Source: Carya illinoinensis
Taxonomy: Eukaryota; Streptophyta; Magnoliopsida; Fagales; Juglandaceae
Direction of reading: 5' to 3'
Assembly: GCF_018687715.1 (NCBI RefSeq)
Contig: NC_056762.1
Span: 39,078,864 to 39,142,863, forward strand
Length of the DNA: 64,000 nucleotides
In this document: positions 48,539 to 63,390 of the stretch, in pieces
How positions within the stretch are numbered: position 1 is the stretch's first letter
Layout of the letters: the number at the start of each line of letters is the position of its first letter
Translations under genes and position numbers: made by a program
Notes under the pieces: generated by a model
Databases searched by the model: none
Told to the model about the DNA's origin: nothing
The model's input: only the letters and a program-made list of their open reading frames with translations

Positions 48539-51500
48539 AGTCCTTAATGAATTGAATATGATCCGATACAAATATTGTCACCCATATGTATGACATGTCT
48601 CTCCAAGACCCCATATAGGTTACAAACTTGTTCATTACGGCCCGCAACAATATATATTAAAGACCCGTCCGCATTGTACTCCGTTTTGCACGTAACATGA
48701 TGAATATGGACATGAAAATGATTAATTTAGCATCACTCACAAAACAGGAAGACTAGGGAAGAAATTTCAAGATTTTCTGTTGGACATGATGGAGAACACA
48801 ATTCGATCCTGTCCATTAATGTAGGTTTATGTCCCCAGTAGTACGTACGTGCATGTCCAGCACAACCGTGTATAACTAGCTAGACTAGGTTTATCTAAGA
48901 AAGTTTAAAGCGTATGGTCTAAAACTAAAGCCGGCCAATCACACACCGATCGAGTTTTCAAGTCGATCGAACACTCGCCCCTGTCACCAATAATTAACGA
49001 AATTGAATCTCCTGTGTGCAAAGATCTTATTATAACGTACCCACTACATTTTTTTTCCCCTGGAATCTAGAAAGATCGATGATATGGGCAGGCACATGCT
49101 TTGCTGCATGGGCAGACACATATTTGATGTTATATTAAACTTGATATGATAGGAGGAGCCGAGCATAGAATTAAGTAAATATTGCTGCATGCATAGAGGA
49201 CATGAGCAGCTCAGCTGTGGGGACGATTGCTAGTGCTCCAATGAGTTGTTTCCCAACTGGAAATTTGGTGATCCCAACGTAGAAAAATTGTTCATTGTTT
49301 GGTACTTAAGAAACATTGATTTGATTGCTGTTTGTTGCTTTCTTTCCCACCCTCAACCTAACGTCCAGTTAGCTGCGTACTGCCATAGTTCATTATTTTT
49401 CCCATTCTCTGGATATAATTAAGTTTTCCATCGATCTATCACTACTTTATTAATATTCGGTAAAAGAGATGGATCGGTTGAGGGTTGGGACACGTAGTAG
49501 ATGACCCACACCAGCAGCCTCTGACAAATCTAAATTTGGTGCGCGCTCTAGGTTTTGAACTTTGAATATTTATATCTCCATAAAGTAAAACAGCTTTAGT
49601 ACCCCAATAATGCATGTGCGTTTCAGAATGCAGTACCGTGAGAATGCTGAAAAATATCCATCTTCAGACTTCAATTATGGAGCAAAAGAATAATTCTATG
49701 ACATGCAAGGCTCGATCGGTCTTCGATCATATATAGTACAGCCATTACATTTACGGCAATATTAACACATCACATATATAATTGCAGCATGGAAACCAGA
49801 ACCCTACATCTACTGAATTTATAGACCATCAGCTTAAGCATCAATGGAACATTAATTAAGGTAGTATGGAACAAATAATTAGTACCTGTTCTTATGTTGG
49901 ATATCAATGAATATTAATGTTTAAGAAGTAAAATGCTGATATATATATATATATATATAAATGCATCGAGCGGATTCATCTGACCTCAATTGATCTCCAT
50001 GTCGAGGTGCCAGAAAGCGTGGTAGAAAAATAAGAGATTACGGAACCTGGTCCATCCAAATTACTGCTGGAACACGATCGAGTCAGAAAAAGAATACAGA
50101 CTTCCCCTTTATATGCTTTATTGTCTGATCCTGCTCGATTGGTTCGTCGATCGCTTGCTACCATCATTAATTAGGTACCCAACATGATATAATGCATAAA
50201 GCTTCTTTTTAATTATGCTAATAAGTAATTAAAATGCACCATCCCACATAACTTGGTAATGATGCTCGATCTCACACTTGATGCCCACCAAATAATGGAA
50301 AGGTCGTCGCGTGCATGGCGGAGTCAAAATTTGCAGATCACCGGGTGCAAGTTATGAATTTGACCACTTGGACTGATCAAGAGAATGATTGTTCGATCTC
50401 ATGAATATATAGTTAACTATATATATACTACAATTAAGTATATTTTATATAATTAATATATGAAAAAATATTTATATATTTATCAGTACAGCTGCAGTTT
50501 CTTATAATAATTATAAGAAACGTTATAACTATAAAAGTATTACGTATAAATAAATTTATAAAATGATATAATTTTTTTATAATATGTTAAATTTATTTTA
50601 AAATAAAAATAATTTTATAATCTAATATAATGTTATAAGCAACCTAGTTTTTTCAGTTATTTTGACTTAATTCCTTAATTCGCTGCTAAAATATTAACTT
50701 TTTTTTACTAGAATATTTTTTTGTTGGCTGTCACGAGTTTTATGGCAGGTCAATGATGAAAACACGGATACTAGGTTGGAGGTGGGGTAATTGTTTTCGA
50801 GGGTCGACAGAGTCCGTAAGGCCTAAATTTACTTTCTTTTATGTAGCTTTTCTAAGGCGAGCCGGGGGTTGCACCCTACTATGGACCCCAAGGCTCCGCC
50901 ATTAATGTTAGTTACCCCTCCCATATACATATGAATGCTCAGAAAAAGCGATACCCAAAATCAGAATAAAGTGGACATTCATCCAGTCCAGTACTTTTAG
51001 AAAGGTCGCATGCAACTTGGATGAAAAGAATAAAAGGTAAAAAGCTAACTAAAGTCACTCGTTTACGTCGTCGACCTATCCTGCCTAAACCCTCAATTGC
51101 TACAATTTTTTTTTTTTTTTCCCTTTCTGGAAGCATGACTGAAATCCATATTTGCGCCTGAACTCATACAAAGTGAACATGAGTTCCCTTCTATCGTACG
51201 CGGTAGATATCATCTAATAAAGATGCATTAATCCCAGCTTCTCGTATTAGCTAGTGGATTTACTGCAAAATTCCAGAATATATATATATATATATATATG
51301 ATCAAACGCCATTCGGATATTTTTGACACCATAACTTGAGACGACGGAGGGTTTTTTTTTTTTGGAAAACTATAATTTCTAGCTTTTTTTCCAGGTGATA
51401 ATTCATTTTACAGTGGATTATATGAGTCATCGTTAATAATTGGTTTCGATAAAGCTAGCTGTTGCTTCAAAAGTTCAATGCAATGATACATAGCAAGGCA

Positions 51501-52673
51501 AATCTTATGAGTGCCAAAAAGTCAAATATACATGTCCATAAACATCCCATCTGGCATACAAGCTAGATGCCCTATCGAGCAAGTGGCCGTATATATAATA
51601 TATGATAGGTGTTTTACTATTCACTGGGCATATAATATGGTAATTAAGAAGTATTACTGGAGCTTGCGTTCATGAACCATTTTAATTTGTGGGGTTATTA
51701 TCATTATTTTTTTTCTAGTGATCATCCCTGTTTTAAGATTCCATTTTAATAAGATAAGGAAAGGAAAGCGATTGAAAACAAATAATTTTAGGAAAGAGTA
51801 GTACTGCTTGTGCTGTTTGCCCTACACTCATTTCAATTTTCGTTGTACAATAATATTCATGTGATATTGTTCATCAACCGTTGGATTAACTATAAACATA
51901 TTCATGTGCTACAAATAATAAGTAGTGCATTAACATGAGCAATTAATTGATAGATCATCTGGGTGTGTGTGAAATGTAGAAAAACATGAGAAAGAGATAC
52001 AGACAAGTCTATGGTGGTATCACATCAGAATGAATCAACCCTTTTGTTAAGGCATGAGCATCATGTGGATCCCAGATTCCCCCAGTACCCCCTATCAACC
52101 TCAAAAAACCACCACCCTCTCCTCCCTGCCCCCAACAAGCTTCACTGTGTGAAGGTCATTATTTTATCTAATAGATAGTATAAAACAAAGCATTGTACCC
52201 ATCTCAAATCAGTGCAAGTTGCTTTCCAAAAAAGAGAGATTACTTTATGAAGTAGGAAAGATATAAAAGAGCATATGACAATTGGTTTAGGTTGTGGAAG
52301 TGAGATTTCATGTTCCTTTGCGACACTTAAGAAGCTTAAAACTTGGACTTTTTTTCCAGATGATGTCTCAGAAGAGACTTGTGATTGGGACCATGTTAAT
52401 CTTGGGTGGGGCCACTTTTATGGGGGTATTAACACACTCTTAATACAGACACATGGCTACCAGATAAATTAGATAGTTTTGGTCTCACAAAGAGGTGACA
52501 CCATTATTGTTTAGGACTCAGTGTTTGTGATTTGATTTGCTCGATCTCCTCCTCCTTCTCCTCGTGTTGCTTTTTAATTTAACTGATCTATCTAGGACTA
52601 CTCATGATTCTATGCTTTGCGCCGGGCCGGCTACTTGTATAAGCTCATTAGCCATGCATCTGATCATCAATTC

Positions 52674-52674
<1 letters not shown>

Positions 52675-52734
<60 letters not shown>
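52675..52734. repeat. Compound (TC)n(TA)n microsatellite
   Basis: About 42 bp of TC followed directly by about 18 bp of TA. Confidence 0.92.
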
Positions 52735-52735
<1 letters not shown>

Positions 52736-54531
52736 ATATTCTGTTTTCACTTTTTATTTAATATACTTTTAACTCATTTTCATCATTCTATTAATAAAAA
52801 TATTAAAACAATGCCGATTCTAGTTAAAAAATATGTGACACTGTGTCTTTTTACATGGCATATGTAGAAATAAAAATAAAATAAGTCAATTGAAAAACAA
52901 GAAATTAATAAGGTATGTATATTGTCTATATATACTGAGTCTGTGCCACCAAATATTGTCTGGGTGGTACCCATGCTTTGCTAGCTTTAGAGTCACTCAA
53001 AAGCTATTTAAGTCCATCGTGTTATGACAAAATATAAATGATCGACTAAGTCTAACTTTTTTTATTAGAATAAGTTTTTGAGATAAGGGGTGTTTTCACA
53101 AGGTAATTTTTTTAAAATTAATTAAATTGATGTGAAGATATAGATTTCATTTATATTTTGTCCTGAAGCGTAGTTCGACCAGATTCGAGCACTGTGTTTC
53201 TTATAATTTTTACTTTTGAAAATGAATTTTTCTTTTTTATTATTCTATTAATATTCTTTTCTACAAGTGTAATGTGAAAGCACTGAGTGGCATTGTTAGT
53301 GGATCATTATCAACTATTTACTAGCAAAATGACTAAGCTGATCAAAACAAAATAGATAAAAGCACAAAAATTTAAAATTTGAGTATACAGAGATGATGAG
53401 GATGATCTGTTTAAAAGACAAACCACATAGAGCCATGCAGTCCCATGAAATTACAGTTTGATCATCAATAGTAGTGCCAAATACCAATGTCTATGTCAAA
53501 ATTAGGTGACAGTAGAAAAATCTTCTATCAACGGGGGTTAATATCATGACTTGGTTCTCATTATATATATAAAAGCATCATCATCGTCATCATCATCTCT
53601 CTATCCCTTCAGCCACTTTAGCATGTCATGAAAAGGTATATCCTCCCATGATAAGGGATTGAGATTCTTAATTTCTTGATCTTATCCTATCTGTTTATAA
53701 TGTCATTTTCATTAAACTCGTCCGAGTATTCAGATCAGACTCATTCATGAATTAGAATCAGATACCATTCAAAAAAAGGAATAAGGCTTCGATCCCATAT
53801 ATACGTCTTAGCTAGAGAAGATGCGTAGAGTACTTCGATCTGAAATGAGCCCTTTATATAAACTCATGCATGTGTTAGCTTATAACTCCGCATTCACACC
53901 TTGAATTATTACATCCGGCCAGTACTGTTAATAATTTTTTTTAAATAATTAATTAAGAAGTGGAACATATATACTTTTTTTTTTTTTTAAAAGTTTCATG
54001 ATTTAAAAACAAAAATTAAAAAGAGTACGGTTTTTAAATAAAAATTCCCTATTTTTCTTAAAAAGCTCTACTCAAAAGACGGTATAATTAATTAAAGAGG
54101 ACCATAATTATTTACTACCACAATAATATTCAGTTCAAAGGGGTGTTATTAATTTAGCTGATATACACATCTGTTGGCAAGACCAAACACAATTAATTAT
54201 TGGTTATGGAGGGTTGCATCAACATGATTACATAAGCATAAAAAGATAATGATGATGATAAATGTATCATCATTTTTATAATTTTTTATATAATTATATT
54301 TTAAAATGAGAATATCTATATAAAATGATGTATTTTTATAAATTATTTTATAAAATATCTCTTATTTAAAAGATAATTATATACAAAATTATATATATAT
54401 ATATATATATATCATTTTTCTAAGAAATTAGGACAATTTATAATAAATCAAACATAACAAAACAAGATTCAACCAGATTGTTCTGCTGCTCGGCAGTTAG
54501 CTTAGACAGAATTTTAACAACTTTTAATATA

Positions 54532-54734
54532 CGAGAAATGATGTTTACAGTTGTATTTATAAATATTGTATAATTATTTTAACAAAATAAATAAATATAT
54601 AATTTACATGAAAAAAAATTAATAATAAATCTATTTTTCTTTTAAAATAACTATAAGATATTTATATACTTTACACTATATCCGACATTATTCACACAAT
54701 ATTTATAGTAAAACGTGCGAGACATTACTCCTCG
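54532..54734. mobile_element. Diverged relative of the 3708-3881 MITE
   Basis: It begins CGAGAAATGATGTTTACAG and ends CATTACTCCTCG, the same terminal pattern, with an AT-rich core that is partly self-complementary. No target duplication recognised. Confidence 0.45.
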
Positions 54735-55038
54735 CTATATTTGTAGTAAAAGGTACGTTAACTAGATTTTGGAAACTGCCAGTGCCACCGAAAAGTATCT
54801 CGAGAGTTTTCACCGATAAATGTTTTTTATTTTATATATTTTTTAAGTATTTATTAAATCATTTAAAAAATATCATAAATTCATTAAAAAATATTAAATT
54901 AAAAAAAATCAAATGGGTAAAATTTGTCAGAACAATTCGTCGACAGTTCTAAACATTTTACCTAGATTTTTCAGTGGTTGTTCTTTCAAAGGTAAAGATT
55001 CTCATAAAAATGTACGAACTTATATAAAAGTAACTTTG

Positions 55039-55069
55039 GATCTTTTTTTTTTTTTTTTTTTTTTTTTTT
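55039..55069. repeat. Poly-T run of about 31
   Basis: Flanked by a partial duplication: GTAACTTTGGATCTT before and GTAACTTTGAATCTTG after. The two 15-bp flanks differ at one position, so it may be a poly-A-tailed insertion on the minus strand whose body is lost, or a local slip. Confidence 0.7.
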
Positions 55070-56749
55070 GAACTAGTAACTTTGAATCTTGAGGTCACGT
55101 GGGGGTTCCATCTTCAATATTGATTAGGTACAAGGTGGTTTAAGATTTTTCTTTTTCTTTTCAAAGAAAAGCAACTTGTACTGGATACCTGTAAAATATC
55201 CAGGACAAGTTATCCTTTAACTGTAAGTTTGGTCGTATATTTCTCAGATAGAAATATCATTTTAAATACATAAAAGTTAATATGTCATGTTTTAAATGAT
55301 TAATCTATAAAATTATTAAAAACATACCACCTCAATCTATTTATATCCGTGACACTGAGAAGAAATTAATAATGGTTGCATTGATTGCTATATCCGTGAC
55401 ACTCGGAAGAAATTAAGAATGGTTTCATTGATTGCTATTGGTATAATGATTGTCAATCTTTTTTTAAAGGTAAATATATTCATAATTTGATGTGATGTCT
55501 TAGATTTTAAAATTATTTTTATTTTAATATAAAAAAAATTATTTTTTATTATTGAGATGCATTTTTTTTTTTTTACAAAAACATTATATATGATTTACCT
55601 ATTTGAATTTTGTATGCAGCATTATTCATCATAAAAGACATGATCACGTACGAGCTCATGTATAGAACCATAGAGGTAGTATTGAAAAGTATGCCTTAGA
55701 AGTGAGATAACCAAGTACAAAAAGAAATAAGGGAAGAGGAGTGGTAGGCCGAGCCACATTTGCCTTATTCATATTATATATTATTGTTTAGGAGATCAGC
55801 TATAGTTAAAAGAGTAATGCTTTATCCGTAAATAAATTTTAATAAATTAAATTTATAAATTAATCTATTTTGATAAGAGATATCTGATTATAAAATTATT
55901 TTTATTATACAATAAATATGATATATTACATAAAATTATATAAATTTACTTTTATAATATCACGAAACACCTCCCTTGTTAAAACTTTCAAAGTGAGGGA
56001 CTACAAAAAAAAATTGGATATTATCAAGAGAAATGATAGAGTATCAACTTGTTTATAATTACGTAATAAATAATATTATTTTAAATTTTACTTTAATTTT
56101 ATTTTTGATTTGATGGATTTAAATTTAATAAAAAATACTATTATATTTAAAATTATAAATAATTATAAGTCTATCACTACTCATGAAATAAAATTATATA
56201 CATATATCTGTATAAATTATAAAATTAATTAATTATAAAAAATCTAAAACCTATGACAAGATATTTCAGATTTATTGCATATGTGTGTGTATATATACAG
56301 TATTTGTTAGAGTAATTTAATTGTTTTATATATATATATATATATATTTGTTATTAGGAAGCTGGCTTTGTGAGCTCAAACGTTGGAGTATATATAAAAA
56401 CAAACATTTGTCTTTATTAAACAAGGTAGCGCAGACAAATGTAAGACATCCTTATGAATGGGGGAAAAGAACCAGAGCCAGAGGTTTCTTTATTAAAAGC
56501 TTGGAAGGTTCGAGGAAGAAACCTACAGAGTCGTAGGGTCGTACCGTAGCTGTAGGTGGAAACTGGAGATGGAAATGGGTACCATTCCTCAACATTTCCA
56601 AATTCCCTTATTGTTTGCCAAAGCTAATCGTCTCCGCCATTGCTAAAAGCTTTGCTTTTCTATCATTATTAATTTTCTGGGCAATTTATCCATAATTGAG
56701 AACTTAATTTGAAATATTTTAAAAAAAAATGTAGATAATATAGTGACGA

Positions 56750-57304
56750 AAAATATATACAAATAATCTCATGATTACGCATTAAATGGCATTGATAACA
56801 ATGCCTCAGTAGTTATTCATTATCATCACTGGGCTGCAGTGCCACCCAGACCAGACCCGAGCGACCACAGTCATCGTCTTCCTTCAAACTAACCGTACAC
56901 TCCAATCACGCTCCTTTTTTTTTTTTTCCCTTTTACCGACACTTCCACACCCATCACACTCCATTCCTCGCCAATAATAAATCCCCCTCGTCCTCTCTCT
57001 TCTCTCTCTCTCCCTCTCTGTCTTTCTAACGCAAGACGAAGAAAACGAAGAGGAGCAACCCTTTCTCAAGTTGAGAACTGCGTGATTCAAAAGCATTTCA
57101 TTGCTGATTGCTCCTCCTCAGACCTCTCTAACCCCACTGCCATCTCTCTCTCACTCTCTGATACATAGTGCTATAATATATATTAACATAAGTTTTTATA
57201 AAACAAGCTTGCCATCAATTCAAGCAATAAAAAAGACCTCCTTTCTCAGTAAATCCTTCTTTCCTTCTCTCTCTTCCCCAAAATCTCTCACTTTGAGAGT
57301 TTAG

Positions 57305-57350
<46 letters not shown>

Positions 57351-57454
57351 TTGGTTTCCCAAGCTAGCTTTGCACTTGAAGATTTCTGTCGTCTGCGATG
57401 GAAAACTGAACGTGTGAGGATAAAATTTAGGCCTTGTACGAGAAGAAAAAAAAA
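56750..57454 (+). promoter_or_regulatory. ORP promoter and long pyrimidine-rich 5' leader
   Basis: From about 56880 to the ATG the sequence becomes CT-rich with several CT tracts (56990-57020, 57140-57160, 57255-57300, 57309-57347). That is typical of a plant core promoter and 5' UTR. The ATG at 57455 directly follows an A-rich stretch and is in frame with the PH domain. An open upstream frame from TTG at 57434 is a track artefact. No sharp TATA box is assigned. Confidence 0.5.
57309..57347 (+). repeat. (CT)n microsatellite in the ORP leader
   Basis: Near-perfect CT dinucleotide run about 110 bp before the ORP start codon. CT tracts in 5' leaders are common in plants, and any regulatory effect is conjecture. 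Confidence 0.9.
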
Positions 57455-60400
57455 ATGCGAGTGAGAGAATTGCACCCACTCTGCTGCATCTCGCTGGAGA
57501 GTCCTTGCGGCAGCCTCGGGGACCAATCGGCGGAGGCTACGGCGTCCTCCCTGTCCAGGGCGAGGAGCTTGCCGGCCAGTCTCGCGTCGATTCCCGGCGG
57601 ATCTGACGGCAATGCGGGACGATCCGAGGCCACCGTCGCCGGTGTGCTCTATAAGTGGACAAATTACGGCAAAGGATGGAGATCCAGGTGGTTCCTTCTG
57701 AGGAACGGAGTCTTGTCCTACGCCAAAATTCGGCGCCCGGAGAATCTCAACCTGCTGACGCCGACGGCTGATGACGTCAGACTGATCGGAGAAATCTCCA
57801 CCAATCGGCTTTCGAGGATGGATAGTGGGAGAAGGAAGCACCAGAAAACCGTTGGCATTGTTCATCTCAAGGTATAATTTGCTGGAGTTTTCGCGGTATA
57901 GCACAAAAACATGTCTTCCATTATAGGAAAAATTCCGATCCCAAAAGGTCACGAAGGAGTCTCACCAATTCTGTCATTTTTTATCTAAAGATTTTCCACC
58001 ACTGGTTCTGAATTCTGCCATATAAAAAATAATAAAGAATGAGAAAAGAGGGGCTCTGGTATCCGAGCGAGGAAGCGGAAGAACCAGGGGTTTCTGCCAC
58101 TACCTCTGTTGGTGGGTCTGGTGATTTCAATTTCAATTTTCAACTTTTTTACAGTTTACTGGTTGTCATGTATAGTGGGTCACATCAGCAGGTGGTGAGA
58201 GAGTTTGTGGATAGGCTGCGTTGTAAAGACTAGGTATTACCCTGTGGTCACATCAGGGGTCGATCATTATTGGTTGGATTTGAGCTGTAAGTTACAGCTC
58301 TAATTGGTCTCGGCCCGTTTCGTTCTCCCCCACTCTGCTTTCTGAGATTTTCCTATCCTCACAATGTTACTCATCCTCGTTTAGTCCAGTAGTCTTTTTC
58401 CTTGTTGCAAATCTTCCATTGCCATTTCTTCAGTCAAGGTGAGGAAGTTCTGTGTTTTTTCTCTCTTTGGGATGCCGCGACCTTTTTTCCTTGAAATTTG
58501 GTACTATCATCATAAAGAAAGACGTGAAGCCTTCTTCTCCCTCTTTAGAAAAAGGATAAGTGGAACCTTGCTGTGATCGGACGGTAGAGATGATATGTTT
58601 TCTGTGCAATTACTGAAGTGGGTTTTGTTTGTTGCTTCTTTTGGGAGTTTGTTAACTTCGTTTGCTTTGACTTATTATGGCGTTCATTGGGGGGAATTGA
58701 GTGGTTCCAAGTCGCTTTTTGAGTCTTATTTTGAGCTATTGATATCTGAGACTGGGGTCTGATTTGTAGCGATATAAAACAAAAGAAAAATGTGGGGACT
58801 TTGAGACCATTGTGTCGGATTTCACCCTTTTGGATATTCAAGTCTATGCGAACACTGTTTAGGAACGAGGAAAATAAAAAAAGCGATACTTTTCGGTGAT
58901 TTTAGGCATTGCCTCGCAGCAACAGACTATCCCCACTAGTTCCCAACGATGTCTCCATCTCTTGTTCTTTCTGGCTTCTTTTTCCCTTGAAAATCCTGAA
59001 GCTTTTAGGGTTTTGGAGATGTTCTTGGTTTGAGTTTAAATATCTGGATCTCCACGCCGGCGTGGTGAAAATACTGTGGTTCTAGTTAGGAGTTTGGAAG
59101 CCCTGGTGCTTTTGCAGTACGAATTCGGCTGTAAAGGATAGGCTTCGGCTACCATTTGGGGCGTTTTCTGGTTGGTAGATGGACCGAGTCTCATGTGGCT
59201 ACGTCTATAATTGCTGCATATCTTTGACAGACTATTATTTACATTATCTGTTATCAAGGATAATATCGATCTTCTACTTGACCAAAACGAAAATCTATAT
59301 TTTATTTCATTTTCAAGAGAAATTGTCTGTGATAGTTAGTCTATTAATTGGGCTTGCTTTATTTAATTTATGTTACCATGAAGAGATACATTTTCATTCC
59401 ATGTGGAACAATGTGCTGGTGCCAGCCTGATATTTAGAGAGATTCATTTGAAACTTTTTTTTATCAGATCTCTTCTTTCCGGGAGAGCAAGTCTGATGAT
59501 AGGCGGTTTTATATATTTACTGCCACGAAGACCCTTCATCTGAGAACTGATTCAAAGAGTGATCGGGTGGCCTGGATACAAGCTTTGGTCTCAACTCGGA
59601 GCCTATTTCCACTTCGACCACTGAATGACAATTTCTCCCTGGTACCAAATGATTTGTCTATGTCAACAGAAAGACTTAGGAAACGCTTGCTTGAAGAGGG
59701 AATAAACGAAAACCTGGTAAGGGATTGCGAACAGATCGTGCTTCAAGAATTCTCTGAAGTACGGGGACAGCTTAAAGTTCTTTGTGAAGAGCGATCCAAT
59801 TTGCTCGACACATTAAGGCAGTTTGAGGTAAACTAGTGATTCCTATGCTTTGTCAGCTTGGGCTGCGAACTTGAGGGTACTTTTAACTGTTTTTTATTTT
59901 ATTTATTTATTTTTGAGATTGCTAATAAGTTCAACCTACTCGTGTCACAACGTGGTCCTATTGAGTGATTTTGTTGAGGGGCTATATCTTGTCAAGTCAT
60001 AAGATACAACGCCTTCCTTCCATCCTTGATTTTCCTCACAGAATCTTCCTTATGGTGTTGTTACTGTTCTTTGTTAGATACGTGCGAACCATTTAACCAA
60101 TTTGTTGCTGTTTTTTTTTTTTTTTTGGTTATATTTTAACATGTTCAATCTGCATTTATCTCGTCGTTTGACTCAACCATCTTGATCAGTCTTGCTCATT
60201 GTATTGGTATGCTTCTTGACTGATAGTAGCCCAAACGAGCGCCTAGCTAGGAAGGCAATGATCCCCCCATATTTGAAAGACCTCTACATCTTTTTGGCAA
60301 CGAGCACCTGCATTTTGAATTAGTTTCGACCATTTCTTTATGAAGTGGACATATGATTCCTCAAATTAGCTTGTGTATCTACTATATTTACTTGGCACAT

Positions 60401-63390
60401 GCAGGCAGTTACCATCGAAGCTGAAGCCTCTGGAATTCATGACGGTGAATACAGAATGACCAAACATGAGTTTTCTGGTCTTGGGCGTGGAAAATACAGT
60501 GGTATATAGGATGTAATTTGTTACTTTTACTGCCTTTTAGTTTTCTTCTTAGATATTAGTTGAATGTTTGCTTGGTGGTTGTTTTTAAATGAGTAAATAT
60601 AGTTAGTTTTTATCTTTTTATTTATTTTGTAACAATAAGAAACTAATTCCTTGTTGATTAAACAGATCAAGTTGAACCTATATTTGGATCATTTGATCAA
60701 AAACTCTGGAAATGGAACATTGATGGCTGCCTTCATATGCATTACTTGAAGACATTTCTGATCGACCTTTAGCTGAAAATTCATTTTTAATTTGACAACC
60801 CAACTCACTTAAAGTATATACTTCCATCTTTCGCTCCTTTGTATGTAGACTAGTTAGCTCTAGCTGTAGATGTTAATAACCTGTACGTAGGTGTCCATGT
60901 CAAATCAGAGCTGATGTACAATACTCGTTAGATCTTTGATGTTTTCCTTCATCTAGTGTTTAAGATCTATCCTGACCTAGCATTTAGAATGAAATGGCTG
61001 TATTTTGATCACTAGTAGTTTTTCTGACATTTAATCGCACTATTTCATGGTGTACTTAGGTCACCTCTCTCTCTCTCTCTCTCTCCCCACATCCAGTAAG
61101 AAAAAAATCGCTTTCTATTATTTTTGAGTTTTAACTTTTCCCTCGAATGATTTGGTTAAAGTTGATTGCCAATTTGTGTATTTATCTAGAGTCACAATTG
61201 ACAAGACCAAAAGTAATTTATTGATTATTTTCTCCAAATTTATTTGGTTACTTTTGTCTGCAAGTTTTTGTTTACCTATAAAATACAGTTAACAGTAATG
61301 ATAATGAATTTGGTCTATTAAGTAATTTTTGGATAATGCAAGGAAGTAGCCAATTTCTCACTGTCTCTTCGCACTAATATCTAGGTTTATGTTATAGTTT
61401 CTTAGCATGTCTACATATATCTTGACATTTATAGTTTATAGAGTGCAGCACAACTGAATCATCAGATGATATTGAGAAACATGAGCTCGAGGAATTGTCG
61501 GATGGAGATGAAATGTGCTTTCATGATACAAAAGACTATTTTATTGAACCGACTGATAGTTGTGGGCTTACAAAAGTAGTTTCGAATCACCTGGATAATT
61601 ATAGAGAAGCTCAATGCGAATCTGATGTAGAAAAATTGCAGAGTAAGAAGGAAGGTTGGAAGTCCAGATATCTGGACTTTGACAGGCGGAAAAAGCTTCC
61701 TGATCCAGTTGAAAAGGAGAAAGGGGTTAGTCTCTGGTATTTGATCAAGGACAATGTCGGAAAAGATCTCACACGTGTTTGTCTCCCTGTTTACTTTAAT
61801 GAGCCACTATCTTCTCTTCAAAAATGTTGTGAGGACATGGAGTACTCGTTTCTTTTGGATAAAGCATATGAGTATGGTAGAGCGGTAAGATTGATATGCA
61901 TTACTTATTAATAGATAAACTTAGTTTCTTGGCATACATATTTCAGGAAAATGAGTTCATGGTTGTCCATGCAGTTGAATCATCCTAGCCTCTCTGCCTA
62001 TCCTTCTTTTTTATCCTGCATTATTGTCTTTTAATGGGTGTTTTGTGGATTTGGAGGGTAAGTTGATTGGATCCATATTGTTTCACATTGTAATCATTAT
62101 GAATTACTTCTGCTTTTGGTTATGGTTCTATTATAGGTTTTTTTTCTTTTTTTTTTCTATAAACAAAAACATTTTAATTGGCATTACTCCTGCAGACACT
62201 GCCTATCATGATACTAAATGCTAATTTGCTAGTGTATGAAAGACGTCACGATATCATTGCTGTTTTATTGATTACATGATTGTCTGAGTGGACCTCATAT
62301 TATTATTGAACTTATTTTATCTTCATAAACTACTGTTACAGTTACTATGTAAGCATTCCAAGCTTGGCCGGGTTATGAATTTGATTTTTCCTTCTATGAA
62401 TATAATTTCTTGATTACCTATCAAAAATAAAAAATGAATTTGATTTTTCCATGCCTTTTATGAGAAGATACAACTGTTATTATTATATTTAATGATTTCC
62501 CTACAATTTTTTTATCAGTTACCTCTATATCACGGTCTTGTTTACCTATTAGCTGTGCAACTTGGCTTGGGTTGATTTGTTCATAAGATTAATGAATCAA
62601 GCTGACAAACTTGGTTTTAGAAGACTTGCCTCATAACTGAATGTGACTGGATATAGACCCAAAGCGAACCAAGCCAAATATCTTCCAGTTGGTTAGGGTT
62701 CCAGTTGTCACTTTTTACTCAAGGAACAAAAATAATGACATACTAGTGTATTAGAAAAAAGAGGGTGATAGAGGAAACAAATATAAGATAATGCATAGTA
62801 TTCAGCATAGAGTTCTTTGTAGATTGACTGGGTGTTGGATCTCTATTTTCATATTGCAACCTGTATGTAATTCCAGGACTTGTATAATCATGATATTATA
62901 TATACAAAGTTTGGTTTGGTACTCGACCCCTTGGCTACAGAACTGAATTGAATCTTTTAGGTCACTTTTGGCCCCATAATAAAAGCAAATTAGTCGAGGA
63001 CCAAACCAGCCCTAGCTGATTGGTTTGAGTGCAGTACTGAAGAAATCTGTTGCATGCCTGACTCCTATAATTGGAGATGTTTTTGTGAAATAGAACATGC
63101 TTAAAGTTTCTTTTTTAGACATTTTACATGTTTAGTATGGTTACATGCTTCATGAGAATCAAAGAATTTAACTGTTCAGAAATTTATTGCATCTGACGTT
63201 TTGCTTCACGGTCCCATTCATTGTGCAAAATCAGGGGAATAGTCTCCAGAGGGTCCTGAATGTTGCTGCTTTTGCGGTTTCTGGATATGCTTCCTCTGAA
63301 GGTCGTCACTGTAAGCCGTTCAATCCTTTGTTAGGGGAAACATATGAAGCTGACTATCCTGACAAAGGAATTCGATTCTTTTCTGAGAAG
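57455..63390 (+). CDS. Oxysterol-binding protein-related protein (ORP1/ORP2-type), 5' part, truncated by window end
   Basis: A lipid-transfer or lipid-sensing protein of membrane contact sites. Exons visible are 57455-57871, 59468-59827, 60405-60501, 61442-61884 and 63235-63390. All are GT-AG with phases 0, 0, 1, 0, 0, giving the first 491 residues. The PH domain starts at [20 protein letters not shown] (61-80) and finishes in exon 2 near [11 protein letters not shown] (about 172-182). A helical, probably coiled-coil segment follows (about 207-259). The sterol-binding (ORD) domain begins at [20 protein letters not shown] (386-405) and includes [11 protein letters not shown] (467-477) in exon 5. 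The family fingerprint EQVSHHPP should lie in the next exon and is not in the window. The N-terminus [16 protein letters not shown] fits plant long ORPs with a PH domain. I cannot choose between the ORP1 and ORP2 subgroups. Confidence 0.95.

Larger units (their letters stand above)
48542..56749. other. Long intergenic region upstream of the ORP gene
   Basis: About 8 kb of AT-rich DNA with TA and TC runs and AT-rich self-complementary stretches (50440-50640, 54260-54420, 55810-56000) that look like decayed MITEs. 52060-52500 is less AT-rich but holds no recognised coding sequence. Confidence 0.45.

Noticed and set aside
57215..57952. 245-codon minus frame
   Set aside because: Antisense shadow of ORP exon 1 and its CT-rich leader (Arg-Glu repeats come from the CT run).
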